Positions 1 through 9,779 of a DNA stretch of 27,978 nucleotides are shown here, piece after piece. Below the pieces are notes generated by a model that was not told the origin of the DNA, did not search any database, and saw only the letters and a program-made list of their open reading frames with translations. The position numbers and the translations under genes are program-made. Numbering within the stretch: the first letter of the stretch is position 1; each line of letters starts with the position of its first letter. The DNA is from Carex sylvatica (lineage: Eukaryota > Streptophyta > Magnoliopsida > Poales > Cyperaceae), in contig CAXKVR010000835.1 of NCBI GenBank assembly GCA_964058845.1, forward strand, positions 1 through 27,978, in the 5' to 3' direction.

Positions 1-298
1 GACGCCTGGAATTACCTCTGAGCTCCCCTAGTTTCTTCATGAAGATATCACAACAAAATTTTACTAGTTCTTTAGATAACCACAGCTCTCTATTATTAGT
101 TGTTGCTACTCTAGATTATTTTTGGTCATTAACAAATTCTATTACCTGGATCTATATCTGCTTATTTCATGTTGTGTTTGTTTTTGATATTTGGGCCGAA
201 CTTAGGTCTCTGCGAACATGTGTGTAATTATATTGTTTCAAACTTTCAATAATATAAAATGGGCCTTGACCTTTCTTAAAATATATATATATATATAT
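1..298. other. AT-rich intergenic sequence, no gene recognised
   Basis: No coding signature or known repeat is recognisable. Short open frames here are low-complexity and do not resemble any family. The right end runs into a TA dinucleotide run that borders the foldback element. Confidence 0.5.
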
Positions 299-809
299 AT
301 AGAGGTTGGCTACTATGCTTATATAAGCATATCCCCACATATGCTTATAACTCATTTTTGTGTTTCCAATGTCCAAATGGTCGATCTGAACCGTTCATCT
401 TGTTCTCCATATTAATATGTGCTTGGAAAATAAATTTTACATTTTTCTGAATTTTTTTACTATTTATTAAGCCACTTTGAAAGTTATTAATCCAACGGTG
501 GCTGCTGATTTTACTGTTTTGTGCAGCCACCGTTGGATCAGCGATTTTCAAAGTGGCTTAATAAATAGTAAAAAAATTCAGAAAAATGTAAAATTTAGTT
601 TCCAAGCACATATTAATATGGAGAACAAGATGAACGGTTCAGATCGACCATTTGGACATTGGAAACACAAAAATGAGTTATAAGCATATGTGGGGATATG
701 CTTATATAAGCATAGTAGCCAACCTCTATATATATATTTAAACTATAACCAGAAGACGAACATGCTGAAAATTCTATCACCTTGAAAAGCGGTGGTACTT
801 TCAATAATA
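242..809. repeat. 13-bp direct repeats flanking the foldback element region
   Basis: The 13-mer actttcaataata occurs at 242-254 and again at 797-809 in the same orientation. It encloses about 540 bp that includes the foldback element at 299-729. Direct repeats of this length can be target-site duplications of a retroposon, but the motif is AT-rich and no poly-A tail lies next to the right copy, so chance is possible. Confidence 0.35.
299..729. mobile_element. Foldback MITE (family 'A'), near-complete hairpin
   Basis: Two arms of roughly 210 bp are inverted copies of each other around a short spacer near 513. The outer ends read agaggttggctac at 301 and gtagccaacctct ending at 727. Both are embedded in TA runs, so a TA target duplication would be invisible. 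The arms contain the smaller palindrome gcttatataagc. There is no coding capacity, so it is non-autonomous. The superfamily is not determinable from ends masked by TA repeats. The inner arm (ttactatttattaag followed by a tttgaaa block) also occurs in the element at 26796-27196. Confidence 0.85.
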
Positions 810-985
810 AAACCATTAATTACGGAGGAGATAAACAACTGATATATTTTTTCAGTGGAATCAAATTTCGTCCAACCTGGAGATAGAGCAATTTAATTAA
901 ATGAAAGTAATTAAACTATTAATTTTTGAAAGAAATTAATTCCGTTCAACAACATCAAATTCCATGATTTTGAAAAGAAAAATAT
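730..985. other. Intergenic sequence, nothing recognised
   Basis: AT-rich sequence between two MITEs. I see no reading frame, terminal repeat or RNA gene here. Confidence 0.4.
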
Positions 986-1944
986 TTAAGGGGTAATTAT
1001 TTCACGTATACCTAGAGTGAAAAAAATGTGCCGTGATATTATTAATATATCGTGATTTTGATCTCGTGCTGTGATCAAAATATTAAGGGGTGGTCACGGT
1101 ACGCGAATGGTTGCATCACGTGAGTCACGCCGTATCCAACGTACCGTGATAAAACATGACTTGCGTGACCATTTTATCATAATTTAAGTTAGTTTATTCA
1201 AAATCTACCGGTTCTAATTACACGTGACTCGCGTGATCACATGGCGTGTCATGACTAGATATTTCGCATGACATGCCATGCTGTGTTAAATTTTCAAAAG
1301 ATGATCATGGCACACAATACACGAGTCACGACACGTAACCGACAAGCGTGCCGTGTCTTAATTGTATCGTTATGTGATGGAGCTAGCTCTGTCGTGCCAT
1401 TTTTCCCACTCTACGTATACCCCTCAAAACTTCTAAACTTTGAAATTATGTATTTCCCCTCTAAACTTGAAAAACTCACAAATTTATCCATTTTATTATC
1501 TTTTATATTAATAAAACTTATTCTAAATGTATAAAATTTATTAAAAATATAAACAGCTCATCGGACTAAAATTTGAATTTGAAGGGTTCCTATACTATTC
1601 GAGCTACAAGATTAAATAATTACGATCAACACAAATCTCGAAGTGAACACATACAAATATTGAAGCGACGTGCACATATCTTAATGTGATGCCCACATAT
1701 TGAAATTGCTTTAAGATCTGTTTGTGTGCTAGATCAACACGAATCTTAAAGTGAGATGTAAAAATCATAATGCGATGCGCACGGATTGAATGGTAGAGGA
1801 ACCTTTCAAATTCAAATTTTTGTATGATTGACGTTTTATGCTATTAATAAAGGGTAAAATGGGTATTTTATAAATTTAGAATGAGTTTTAATATAAAAGA
1901 CAATAAAATAGATAAATTTGTGAATTTATGAAATTTAGAGGGGT
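986..1944. mobile_element. MITE family 'B', copy 1, interrupted and right-truncated
   Basis: After removing the nested insertion at 1013-1413 plus one duplication copy, the left end (ttaagggg... cacgtatacc, then cctcaaaactt) matches both termini of the intact copy at 19851-20520. Interior landmarks are also shared: aactcattctaaatat-type and ttcctctaccgt-type segments, and taaatttagaatg near the right arm. The right terminus is missing because an LTR begins at 1945. The expected distal segment ending in gaaattccccctaa is not found elsewhere in the window except in copy 2. No coding capacity. Confidence 0.75.
1013..1413. mobile_element. hAT-type MITE nested in MITE B copy 1
   Basis: The element is 401 bp. 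It starts tagagtgaaaaaaatg and ends catttttcccactcta, giving an imperfect terminal inverted repeat of about 20 bp that begins TAGAGTG. It is flanked on both sides by the identical 8-mer cgtatacc (1005-1012 and 1414-1421). An 8-bp duplication is characteristic of the hAT superfamily. Removing the element and one duplication copy restores the terminal sequence of MITE B. The interior is rich in short cgtga/tcacg motifs on both strands, like the subterminal transposase-binding repeats of Ac/Ds-type elements. It has no transposase frame. Confidence 0.9.
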
Positions 1945-2148
1945 TGTTGAGGAATCATAAAGACAAAAAAATTACGCCTCATCTAGAGATCAAACAATTA
2001 CATCTCATTTAGGGATCAAACATTTACACCTCAGGGAAGGAGAAACAATTCTCCACCTTAACCTAAGGACCGTCCTATGCCAAAGAAACCCAAAACATAA
2101 ATCATAAGTGCGGAACATAATACCTGATTCCATGCCGTTTGTCATAGA

Positions 2149-3027
2149 CAGTGGCGGAGCCACAGCCACCCAGGGGTAGGCAGTTGCCTACCCCTGGAAT
2201 TTGAAAATCATCATCATAGTTAGCTTAGATCTGAGTTTTGCCTAACCTTGAATTTAAGTTTTGCCTACCCCTGACTGATTGGGTCTCTGTCTTCGGTGAA
2301 ATAGCCAGAGCCGCTGTTAATTTGATTGAGGTTTTTACTGGTTCGGAATAGAATTGAAAGGGAATGAAAAATGGGGGAAGAAAGGTCTGAACTGTGGGGC
2401 CATAATATAAAGCTGTCATTTGTTTTCGATGAAACTGACCAGATTTTTTATAATGGGCCAAACTTTAAAAGGTGCATGAAAGAGTAAAGCTAATAAATGG
2501 GCCGAAGTTCTAACAAAATTGATGTGGTGTGCACTTCACCAACATCACTATAATCACCAACAAATAAATAAACAGATTTTAAGAAAGTAGAACGTTGTAG
2601 ATGTCTCAAAAATGTTGAAAACTATTATTTTATGTTGCAGCTATATTATTATGATTAGATTATAATTTATTATACTATTTTAAAAAATGATAACAAAACA
2701 ATTAGTCCAAAAATAACAAATTTTAACTTTAAATAATATATATATATATATTTAAATAACTGACTTTATTTAATAAAAGAAATCTAAAAAACACATGCAA
2801 CATGTGCTTTAGTTGATTAGCTTACTACATAACTTCATGTTCTTTTATCATTAGTTGATTACCAAATTGATTAGAAATAAAAGGATCTTCACTATATAGA
2901 AAGAGTGTATTGACAATTTTAGTTTTTAATAAAAAAAAAAAAATATTAAAATAAATAAAATAAATAATAATAAATTAATAATATTTATTTTTGCCTACCC
3001 CTGACGAAAATCCTGGCTACGCCACTG
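2149..3027. mobile_element. hAT-type non-autonomous element nested in the L1 LTR
   Basis: The 879-bp element begins cagtggcggagcca and ends tggctacgccactg, a terminal inverted repeat of the CAGTGGCG type seen in plant hAT elements. It is flanked by perfect 8-bp duplications, gtcataga at 2141-2148 and 3028-3035. The motif ttgcctacccctg recurs near both ends and internally (about 2186, 2263, 2991), as subterminal repeats. No transposase frame was found; a 78-codon minus-strand frame (2225-2461) has no recognisable features. Its excision would rejoin a contiguous LTR. Confidence 0.9.
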
Positions 3028-3322
3028 GTCATAGAATACCCATAGCCTTGTAGAGCAAGCCGTCTCCGTGAGCACGAGACAAGTCTTCAATGGCAAGAAG
3101 TATTTCTCGTCTTTTGTCGTCGGGTCGAGTAATAAGTCTTTCAAGACAGCAAGGTGTGGCCCTTGAGAAATCATCTTCAAATTTTCTAATGAATTTATCT
3201 TATCTATTCTTTGATGGTAAAAGAAGAAGAGAAAGCACATAAAACTGTATTTTTCTTAAGAGAAAAATATATGTTCAGTTTTTGTACTTTTCTTAGTTAC
3301 CTTGTGCCTTGCAGACCAATCC

Positions 3323-3332
3323 TTATATATAA
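3323..3332 (-). promoter_or_regulatory. TATA-like box of the L1 LTR
   Basis: On the minus strand this reads tatatataagg. A TATA-like element lies at the equivalent place in the solo LTR (24712-24720). Conservation between the two copies supports a U3 promoter directing minus-strand transcription. Confidence 0.45.
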
Positions 3333-3686
3333 TAACCTTTATGATTATCGGCCAAATTGAAAAAGGTATAATGTGATATGCATCAAAAATCGTGTTGGCA
3401 CATCAAAAGATGTACGACTGCATCGATATCCGTGCAGACAGCACAATCCTCCATAAAGGCATATTTCTAAATTGCAAATTTCTAAATCAGTCTATCAATG
3501 ATTTGATCTTTGCCTAAATTTTTCTACACATTTATGGACCACATCCTAATGAATATATTAATTGTCTATTACCTTATTTAATCACTTTAATTGACAACTA
3601 TATATGACAGTAAACAATACATAATTAGATTAAATATATGCTCAATGTTGGCATTAAATCCAACGAGGTTGGCAATAAATCCAACA

Positions 3687-3928
3687 ATCTCCCACTTGAG
3701 CAATATGTTATGACTTTTTAATTATGTATTGTGTTCCTTATGTGCGCACATTTCTTTACTGTCTTCCTTATATATTCTCAAACCAATTCGGTCCATTAAC
3801 TATATCAGTAAAGGACTAAAGCGGCATTCGTCGCATTTATTTGTAACTAAACCCTTAATAATCACATCACTAATACAGCCGAATGACATAAATCGTGATG
3901 TGGATGTGTAGCAGCGACTTGGGATGTG
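3687..3928 (-). mobile_element. Polypurine tract and short internal remnant of the L1 retrotransposon
   Basis: Minus-strand caagtgggagat (3687-3698) directly precedes the LTR start and fits the polypurine tract common in plant Copia elements. The following approximately 230 bp have no reading frame and probably are the 3' untranslated internal region. The boundary with the plus-strand gag remnant at about 3929 is approximate; no duplication marks it. Confidence 0.55.
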
Positions 3929-5115
3929 GGAGTTCCTATGCGATGAGGTCCAAACTTACTGAAACCTCACTATCGAATTCCTCTCCTCCTATAAATTCGA
4001 TCATGAGCTGCACACCACCGAGTTAATGGCTAGTCTCGGGTTACCGACCAAGAATGTCGAACAAATGTGCACTACACTCCGGTTCTACCATGACATGAAT
4101 AAGCATCAATTCTGCATCCTCACATGCCATGATGGCGACCTTGGGAGGCAAAGGGTCAAGAATGTCCTCTACCCGGCAATCTGTTATCGTCCTCTACCCG
4201 GCAATCTGTTATCTCTAACGGGTACTTTCTCACTATCTGTTTGTTCGAGAGGAGACTGCATCGGTCTTCAACTTCGGTGATATGACATATGTATGCAGCA
4301 TGCTCCAAAAGAACAATGGAGAAATGAGTTACATGCCACACCTCGGGTACAACTTGCCCAAGCACATGCAGAATGTGGCCCATAACAGGCAGTCGGGCGA
4401 TATAGTTCGCATCGGAGGCATCATCACAAAGATTGCCCGACACTTGTAGATACCATTCGGGGATGATGTGGTGCAGGGTTACACTTTGGTGGATATCGCC
4501 GGGTTGGAAAGGGCGAGGCTCATAAGATTCAATGACATTGAATAGGCTTGGATCAACTTGGGACCGGGCAACATCCGATACCGGTTACCTCTACAAACTT
4601 AGCTCGACCCGATGAACTACAACACGTGAAAAATAGTGGATGAGCCACTTGAGCCACACCAGCCACCACCCCCGCCACCACCTGAACTTCAAGCCGATCC
4701 ACAACACGCCACCGATGCCGCTCAACCACAAGGAGGAATAACCAACCAACAAATGTGAGAATTCATGCAGTCTATGCAAACCTCCATCAATGACTTGCGC
4801 ATCCACATAGACCGCCGCATGGATACTTTTGAGCACCGTATGGATGAGGTAAAGTCCGAGTCAGATTTGGCGAATTACTATTCCAAAGAGGGGGTTATGC
4901 ACAACAATTATGATTATGAAGATAATCCACCTACACCTCCATACCAAAGAAGGGCCGCGATAAGGAGGGAGCAAGAGTTGGCAAGGGAACGTGAAGCAGC
5001 AAGACTCGCAGCCGAACAACAAGCCGCAGCAGCTGCTCAAGAAGGAGAATAAGGCGGCGATGATAGCGATGAAGATGAGGAAGATGAGGATGACATGGAG
5101 CAAGATGAGGAGTGA
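3929..5115 (+). pseudogene. Decayed Athila/Tat-like Ty3 gag (ORF1)
   Basis: The translated pieces look like the plant Athila ORF1/gag type, the structural capsid protein of a Ty3 (Gypsy) retrotransposon. A segment with LTIEFLSS and LRFYHDMN is followed by a glycine/hydrophobic block (IGGIITKIARHL), a proline-rich stretch (about 4650-4690) and a coiled-coil-like segment (4765-4900). The C-terminal end is Glu/Ala-rich then Asp/Glu-rich (4950-5115). The frame is broken by a 25-bp tandem duplication at 4164-4213 and by stop codons near 3960, 4216, 4446, 4543, 4600, 4627, 4756 and 5050. No start codon can be chosen and the 5' part is absent. The family call comes from pattern memory and not from an alignment. 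Confidence 0.6.
4164..4213 (+). repeat. 25-bp perfect tandem duplication in the Ty3 gag
   Basis: The unit starts gtcctctacccggcaatctg and ends ttatc. It occurs twice without a gap (4164-4188, 4189-4213). Twenty-five is not a multiple of three, so it shifts the frame. The gag-like translation continues downstream in the frame expected if one unit were absent. Confidence 0.9.
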
Positions 5116-6447
5116 TCCCACGCAGCACCACCACCACCTTTAGCTAGTAGAGTATATCATGTTTCTTCTCTCTTTTTAGTTTATTTTTAGCACTGAGGAC
5201 ACTGCTTCATTTAAGCTTGGGGGGTGAAAAGAAATTGTATCTGCATACATGTTTATCTTTCAGTTTTTTTTTTCTTCTTCAAAATTTTTTAGGATCCATA
5301 ACCTTAATTTTTACTTGATCGTGAATAGAATTTGTGATTTTAAACTTAATTTCTTGGAATTGTAAATTTGTCAAGATGTTTTACGAGATTATGAAATAGA
5401 GTCTTGCATAATTGAACTTAATTATTTAAAAATGCATAAAGTATAAAATCATATTTAATTTTTGTGTTAAAAGTTGGCAAAAATATAATTTAGGATAAAT
5501 TTGAGTGATTGTCAAGAAATTAGAAATTGTGATGCAAATTTTTAACAAATATTTAGGAATACCCTTGGAATAATTGAAAATAATCAAATATTTTGCCGAA
5601 AAACTTTGTGAAAATGAAAGTTTAAGAAAATGAAAATTTGGGATTTAAATTTCTTTTCAAAATTGTGACTTATATACTGAAAATGAATTTAGAAAGATCG
5701 AAATATCCATAGGTATGACTTAATGTGTAAGGATGTGTGTATTTATGATATTTTGCAAAAATGTTGAAAAATTGTTCAAAATTGAAAAAATATAGATACA
5801 AAATACAATTATGCTTGTTTATGTTACAGCGACATGACGTACTTATAGCAATGAGTCATTGACACTTTGCTCCGCTAGTTTGCCCGATAAAGTGACCGGA
5901 TTCGCACTAAACATGTGAGTTCATGTCATGAAAGGGTTGAACCAAGAGCATGCAGATGCACTTTTGAATTAAAACGGTTGGGTATGGTTAACTACCAATA
6001 ACTAGCTGGTTTTGTCATAAAGATAAAGATTTATAGTGTCATAAAAATAACAAAAAGAAAAATTGAATTTTTGCAAATATCAACATACAAAGTTCGTGAC
6101 TTTCTACTCTAAGCTTTATCCAAACTTGGAGAAATTTTTAAAAGAATTTTCGAAAATAAGAGTGCAAAATTTTTGTAATGAATTTAGATATCCGAAGTTT
6201 ACAAATTCTAAGTCTTTAAGGAAATGAAAGTTATAGTAACCAAATTGTGAGGTGAATCATGATTGATCAAGGGTTGCACTTTAGATTTGTAGAAAATTTA
6301 CATTAAGATTTCTAAATTTTGCAAGATCATACAAATTTTTTGAAATTTTGAGAAATGTATACTTGATATGAGGTTAAATTAGAGATCGAATTGTGTTCTA
6401 AGTTTAGAAGTTGCTTGGGGACAAGCAATGTTCAAACTTGGGGAATT
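5116..6447 (+). mobile_element. Non-coding internal region and polypurine tract of the Ty3 element
   Basis: No protease, reverse transcriptase, RNase H or integrase signature is present. At 5211 the sequence reads taagcttggggggtg, a motif I associate with Athila-like plant elements. A second purine-rich run, cttggggaatt (6438-6448), lies immediately before the LTR start and is the likely polypurine tract. The rest is AT-rich with no frame. The element therefore goes from gag to 3' LTR without pol. Confidence 0.6.
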
Positions 6448-6617
6448 TGATAAGTGTAAATTATATACACATTCGATCTAGATTTTTGCATGAAACAAAA
6501 CCAAATATCATGTATTTTGAATAAGAAGTGATTAAAATACAAATAGAATCAAGTTACTGCGTTTGTTTTACTTTAAACTACAGGAAATGATAAAAAATGA
6601 AGAAAAATACTCCCAGT

Positions 6618-6890
6618 ATGGACGCACCCAGCATCTCAGCGAAGCAGAAGAAAAATTCCGAGCATAATGTGTCCGCACTCACATCCGGTGCTGACGCACT
6701 CAATACTTAGCCGATTTTTGGAGGCTTCAGATTCTTCACCATTCAAAGCCAGTGCGGACGCACTCTCTCCAATGTGGACGCACTTAGAAAAATTTGCAAA
6801 AAATTCAGGGAGTTAAATAAGGAAAGTTAGGGCCAGTGCGGATCATACCACCCGTATTCACCACCAATATGGACGCACTAAATCCGTACA
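6618..6890 (+). repeat. Dispersed ggacgcact/gtgcgg motif cluster in the L2 LTR U3
   Basis: Short related motifs (tatggacgcac, gtccgcact, gtgcggacgcact, tgtggacgcact) occur about seven times within 270 bp, GC-rich against an AT-rich background. The related solo LTR has an equivalent but differently arranged cluster at 14090-14345. Their position upstream of the TATA box suggests a U3 regulatory or recombination-prone array; function is unknown. Confidence 0.65.
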
Positions 6891-7045
6891 CAGCCAGAAT
6901 TACACAGTTTGACAGTTTTTCTATTTCTGGCGCACTAGGGATGCATTTTTATAGTCAAACATGGACAAGGCAGCCTGAGAAACAATCCAAAAATAACACC
7001 CACTAACCCCACAACTATGCCTCTTGATTGGGCATAGTCTTTTGC

Positions 7046-7053
7046 TATAAAAG
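7046..7053 (+). promoter_or_regulatory. TATA box of the L2 LTR
   Basis: The sequence gctataaaagaggg matches a plant TATA box. The same motif is conserved on the minus strand of the related solo LTR at 13926-13933. Confidence 0.6.
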
Positions 7054-8251
7054 AGGGAGTTCATTCCCATTCAAGGACATCATTCTCATCTCTCTCTTCA
7101 CCCCTTGGTGCATGTCCATTTTTATAAAATATAGCGATAAATCTGCAGCAATTCTCGGAGTTCCGGAGGCTTTTCTATGAAGGAGAAGAAGGTCGAAGCA
7201 AGATTTCGGCAAGATTGAGGTTCTTGATTTGAAAAAGGGTGTAATCATTTCTTTATTCTATGTCTACTTATTTTTGCCAACTTTTGTAATGGATCTCTCT
7301 AAGAGGGAGTAGATCTCTCTCTAGGGGTTTAGGTTAATGCATGAACATGTTTAATTCTACTTATTCGGTTTTATTATGATTGTTTGATTTGATATTAATT
7401 TATGTGATTTATTCTTTATGAATTTCATTAGTACTTGAATTATAGTTCACCTGGCGAAGGTTTAGTAAATTGAAGTACCTTGAAATCATGTTATATCATG
7501 TCTTTCCGCTTTAGTTTATTAAATTATAGAATTGGTCAAGGTAAGGAGAGTACTAATTGGACTCATAGACATATACCTTAGGATTTAGTTTATCTTATGA
7601 CCAATTTGATATCTAAACCGAATTTTCAGAAATTAAGGTTAGGGTTTGGTGAAATATTAAATTGAAGTCAAAACCTAATTAGGGCATCTTAGAACAAAAA
7701 TTGATATATACTTTGAAGCATGTGACTTAAATATCCCTCTAGGTAGTGACAGCCCTAGAATTTGAGGAACATTAATCCATCCACCCAAAGTATTTGTACC
7801 AATATTTGTTTCGAAGGCTAACACAAGTTAGAAATCTTGTCATAATCAAACATGAATTTAAACACTACCGAATAGATAGAATTATCAAGCGATTGTAGAC
7901 CGAATACCCCTAGATCTCCTCAACTTGAAAGCAAACCAATCTTTCTTTTCTTTATTTTATTTACTTTAATTATTTAAAACTCCTCTCTTCGGGTATTGAA
8001 TCCAAATTTAGGATTTGTTAGAATAACCCCCCCCCCCCCCTAATTTTACTTTACTTTATCTTATTTTCTAAAATAAATTGACAAAGTCTAAGCTAAGTAT
8101 CTACCATACTCTCTATGGTTCGACACCCTAAGTACTACATTGATAGGTTGTGCGCTTGCAACAAACCTTTCTTTGAGTATTGAAGGTAATAAATTTAAAG
8201 GCAAAAAGAGTATAGATCAAGCACAATTTCATATCTCCAAAATACTCATCA

Positions 8252-9149
8252 ATAGGATCTGTGTTATGTTGGTAAATATAATTAAAACTATTTAAACTTT
8301 TATAATCATGAGAGGCATCTGACAGAATACATCATGACCATCCAATTACACAGATGATGCTGTTTTGTATAATATCACGATCCAGTAAACTATTTTACTC
8401 ATGTTAATTATTTTGTCTCATAGTTATCAGATCAGTTTCAAGGTAGGTATGTGTCATCCTTGCAAACTTAATCTTTTCTTGATATTGAGCAGATTATCAA
8501 ATATGATCACTCTTGTAATCATACCGCTAGCAGATAATCCTTGCTATGTCAAGAGGTCCAGTGATACTATAACTTGTATAATAAATATGAGGGACAATAG
8601 TACTTTTGGTAGACCATCACTTCCTCAGCATACGTTATGTATACCGAAGAGCTACCATTATAGCTACTTTTTACGAATAACATTTGGTAACAATCACACA
8701 TAGACATATCTTAGTAGGAAAAATAAATATCTCATACTGTAGAACTTAACACTCAATGAAATCATTAATGACACGAACACAATTCCATTTAATGTTTCAT
8801 TCGGGGTCTGTCAAATACGTTGTTCCTGAAACAAGTATCTATGTGATTAAAATGACACTCTTGTCTATGGTCTGTAAAACTTGACCATCTTTTAATCCAT
8901 ATACTAACCTTGTAGCGGTTAATTAGTGTTCCTGCTAATTACCTCGGTTAGACACTTTTAAGAATATATATCATCTATATTATGAAGTTTCACAATTTTA
9001 GTCATTACTCGAAATGATTCACAAATGCAAAAATACTCGAGGCAACAAAATGACAGTTTATTAATCACTCAATTCATGAACAAAATATATATGATAATTT
9101 ATCGTATTATTGACTTCTAGATTATTACAAAGTAATATTAAGTCCTTTA
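8252..9149. other. Non-coding AT-rich region, possibly internal sequence of the L1 retrotransposon
   Basis: No protein family is recognisable in any frame. The region lies between the Ty3 LTR and the PPR pseudogene. Its style resembles the remnant at 3687-3928, so it could be the continuation of that minus-strand element's 3' untranslated internal region. That link is inference only: no duplication was found to prove that the Ty3 element split it. Confidence 0.3.
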
Positions 9150-9685
9150 GAAACTATGTTGGGCAATAATTCATCTGCCTTCTCAGTATCTCCTTCCTTT
9201 CACAGCCCATTAATCAGTGAGTTGTATGTGACTACATTTGACGTAATACCCTCTAAAAGCATTCGCTAAAATAAACTAAATGCTTTACTAATTGCGCCTT
9301 CTTTACAAAGGCCATCAATCAGTGAGCTGAATGTGACTACATCTGGCGCAATACTCTCTAAAAGTATTCGCTCAAACAAACTAAATGCTTTACTAACTGC
9401 CCATACTTTACAAAGGGCACCAATAATAGTGTTGTAGGAGATAACGTTAGGTGTGTAGCCCAACTTAGACATTTTATGTAACACCATGGTAACAGCCTCA
9501 CTAATCTTATTCTCATTACATCGTATGAAGAAGCAAGCATCAGCTCTCTGTCCCTCCCTAATGAACCGTCCAAAGAAAATCAACCCAAGTCTAGGCCAAT
9601 CTATTTGAGTGCAGTAGTCAATCAGTAGTCAATCAACACAGTATAGTTGACGACATTGGGTGAGGAGGAGATATATTTTGTTTGG
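9150..9685 (-). pseudogene. Restorer-of-fertility-like P-class PPR gene fragment
   Basis: The minus strand encodes about five degenerate 35-residue pentatricopeptide repeats, including VISYNTIIGALCK, VVTFSSLIDGLCK and VVTYNSLINGL. The LGLIFFGRF segment and the KMSKLGYTPN linker resemble the N-terminal repeats of restorer-of-fertility-like PPR proteins. Intact family members act in mitochondria, binding RNA. Here the gene is dead: an 11-bp tandem duplication (9614-9635) shifts the frame, one repeat lacks about five residues, and in-frame stops occur near 9266 and 9190. No start, transit peptide or C-terminus is present. It lies immediately 3' (in its own direction) of a Copia reverse transcriptase fragment on the same strand. 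The PPR assignment is firm; the restorer subgroup is likely but unproven. Confidence 0.8.
9614..9635 (-). repeat. 11-bp tandem duplication breaking the PPR frame
   Basis: The unit gtagtcaatca occurs twice in tandem (9614-9624, 9625-9635). The PPR-like translation upstream and downstream falls in one frame only if a single unit is counted. Confidence 0.85.
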
Positions 9686-9779
9686 GAGAAAGGTTGAAAA
9701 TAGATATGACAGTTGCATAATGGTTGTTTGAGTTCTGCATATGAATCAAGGCCATAAACATATTATTAAATTGATAGAT

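Larger units (their letters stand above)
1945..3686 (-). mobile_element. LTR of a minus-strand retrotransposon (family 'L1'), split by a hAT element
   Basis: The plus-strand left end is tgttgaggaa and the right end taaatccaaca, so the LTR has TG...CA-type termini. It is followed at 3687 by atctcccacttg, which read on the minus strand is the purine-rich tract expected just before a 3' LTR. This sets the minus orientation. Large blocks match the solo LTR at 24224-24987, for example the shared ccgtctccgtgagcacgag. Without the nested element at 2149-3027 the LTR is about 855 bp. Its matching 5' LTR is not in the window. Confidence 0.8.
6448..8251 (+). mobile_element. 3' LTR of the Athila/Tat-like element (family 'L2')
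   Basis: The LTR starts tgataagtgtaaattata and ends aatactcatca, 1,804 bp. It is preceded by a polypurine tract. The solo LTR at 12724-14511, read on the minus strand, shares its first 200 bp in detail, the TATA region and the terminal segment containing gcgcttgcaa/gtgcacttgcaa. No 5' LTR or clear 5-bp duplication was found for this copy, so its left side is probably truncated. A run of 14 C residues lies at 8027-8040. Confidence 0.8.

Noticed and set aside
1020..1410. Dense cgtga/tcacg words considered as a regulatory promoter cluster
   Set aside because: They fall exactly inside a MITE with an 8-bp duplication and fit subterminal transposase-binding motifs better.
3687..3700. atctcccacttg after the L1 LTR considered as a primer binding site for plus orientation
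   Set aside because: It does not match a tRNA 3' end, while its complement is a good polypurine tract, so the element is on the minus strand.
4861..5137. Two minus-strand frames rich in leucine/isoleucine, looking like membrane segments
   Set aside because: They are antisense to the acidic Glu/Ala-rich end of the Ty3 gag; the hydrophobicity is a by-product of that composition.
8401..8703. 100-codon plus-strand open frame in the region after the Ty3 LTR
   Set aside because: The translation has no recognisable domain, the flanks show no splice or start context, and the region reads as non-coding retroelement sequence.
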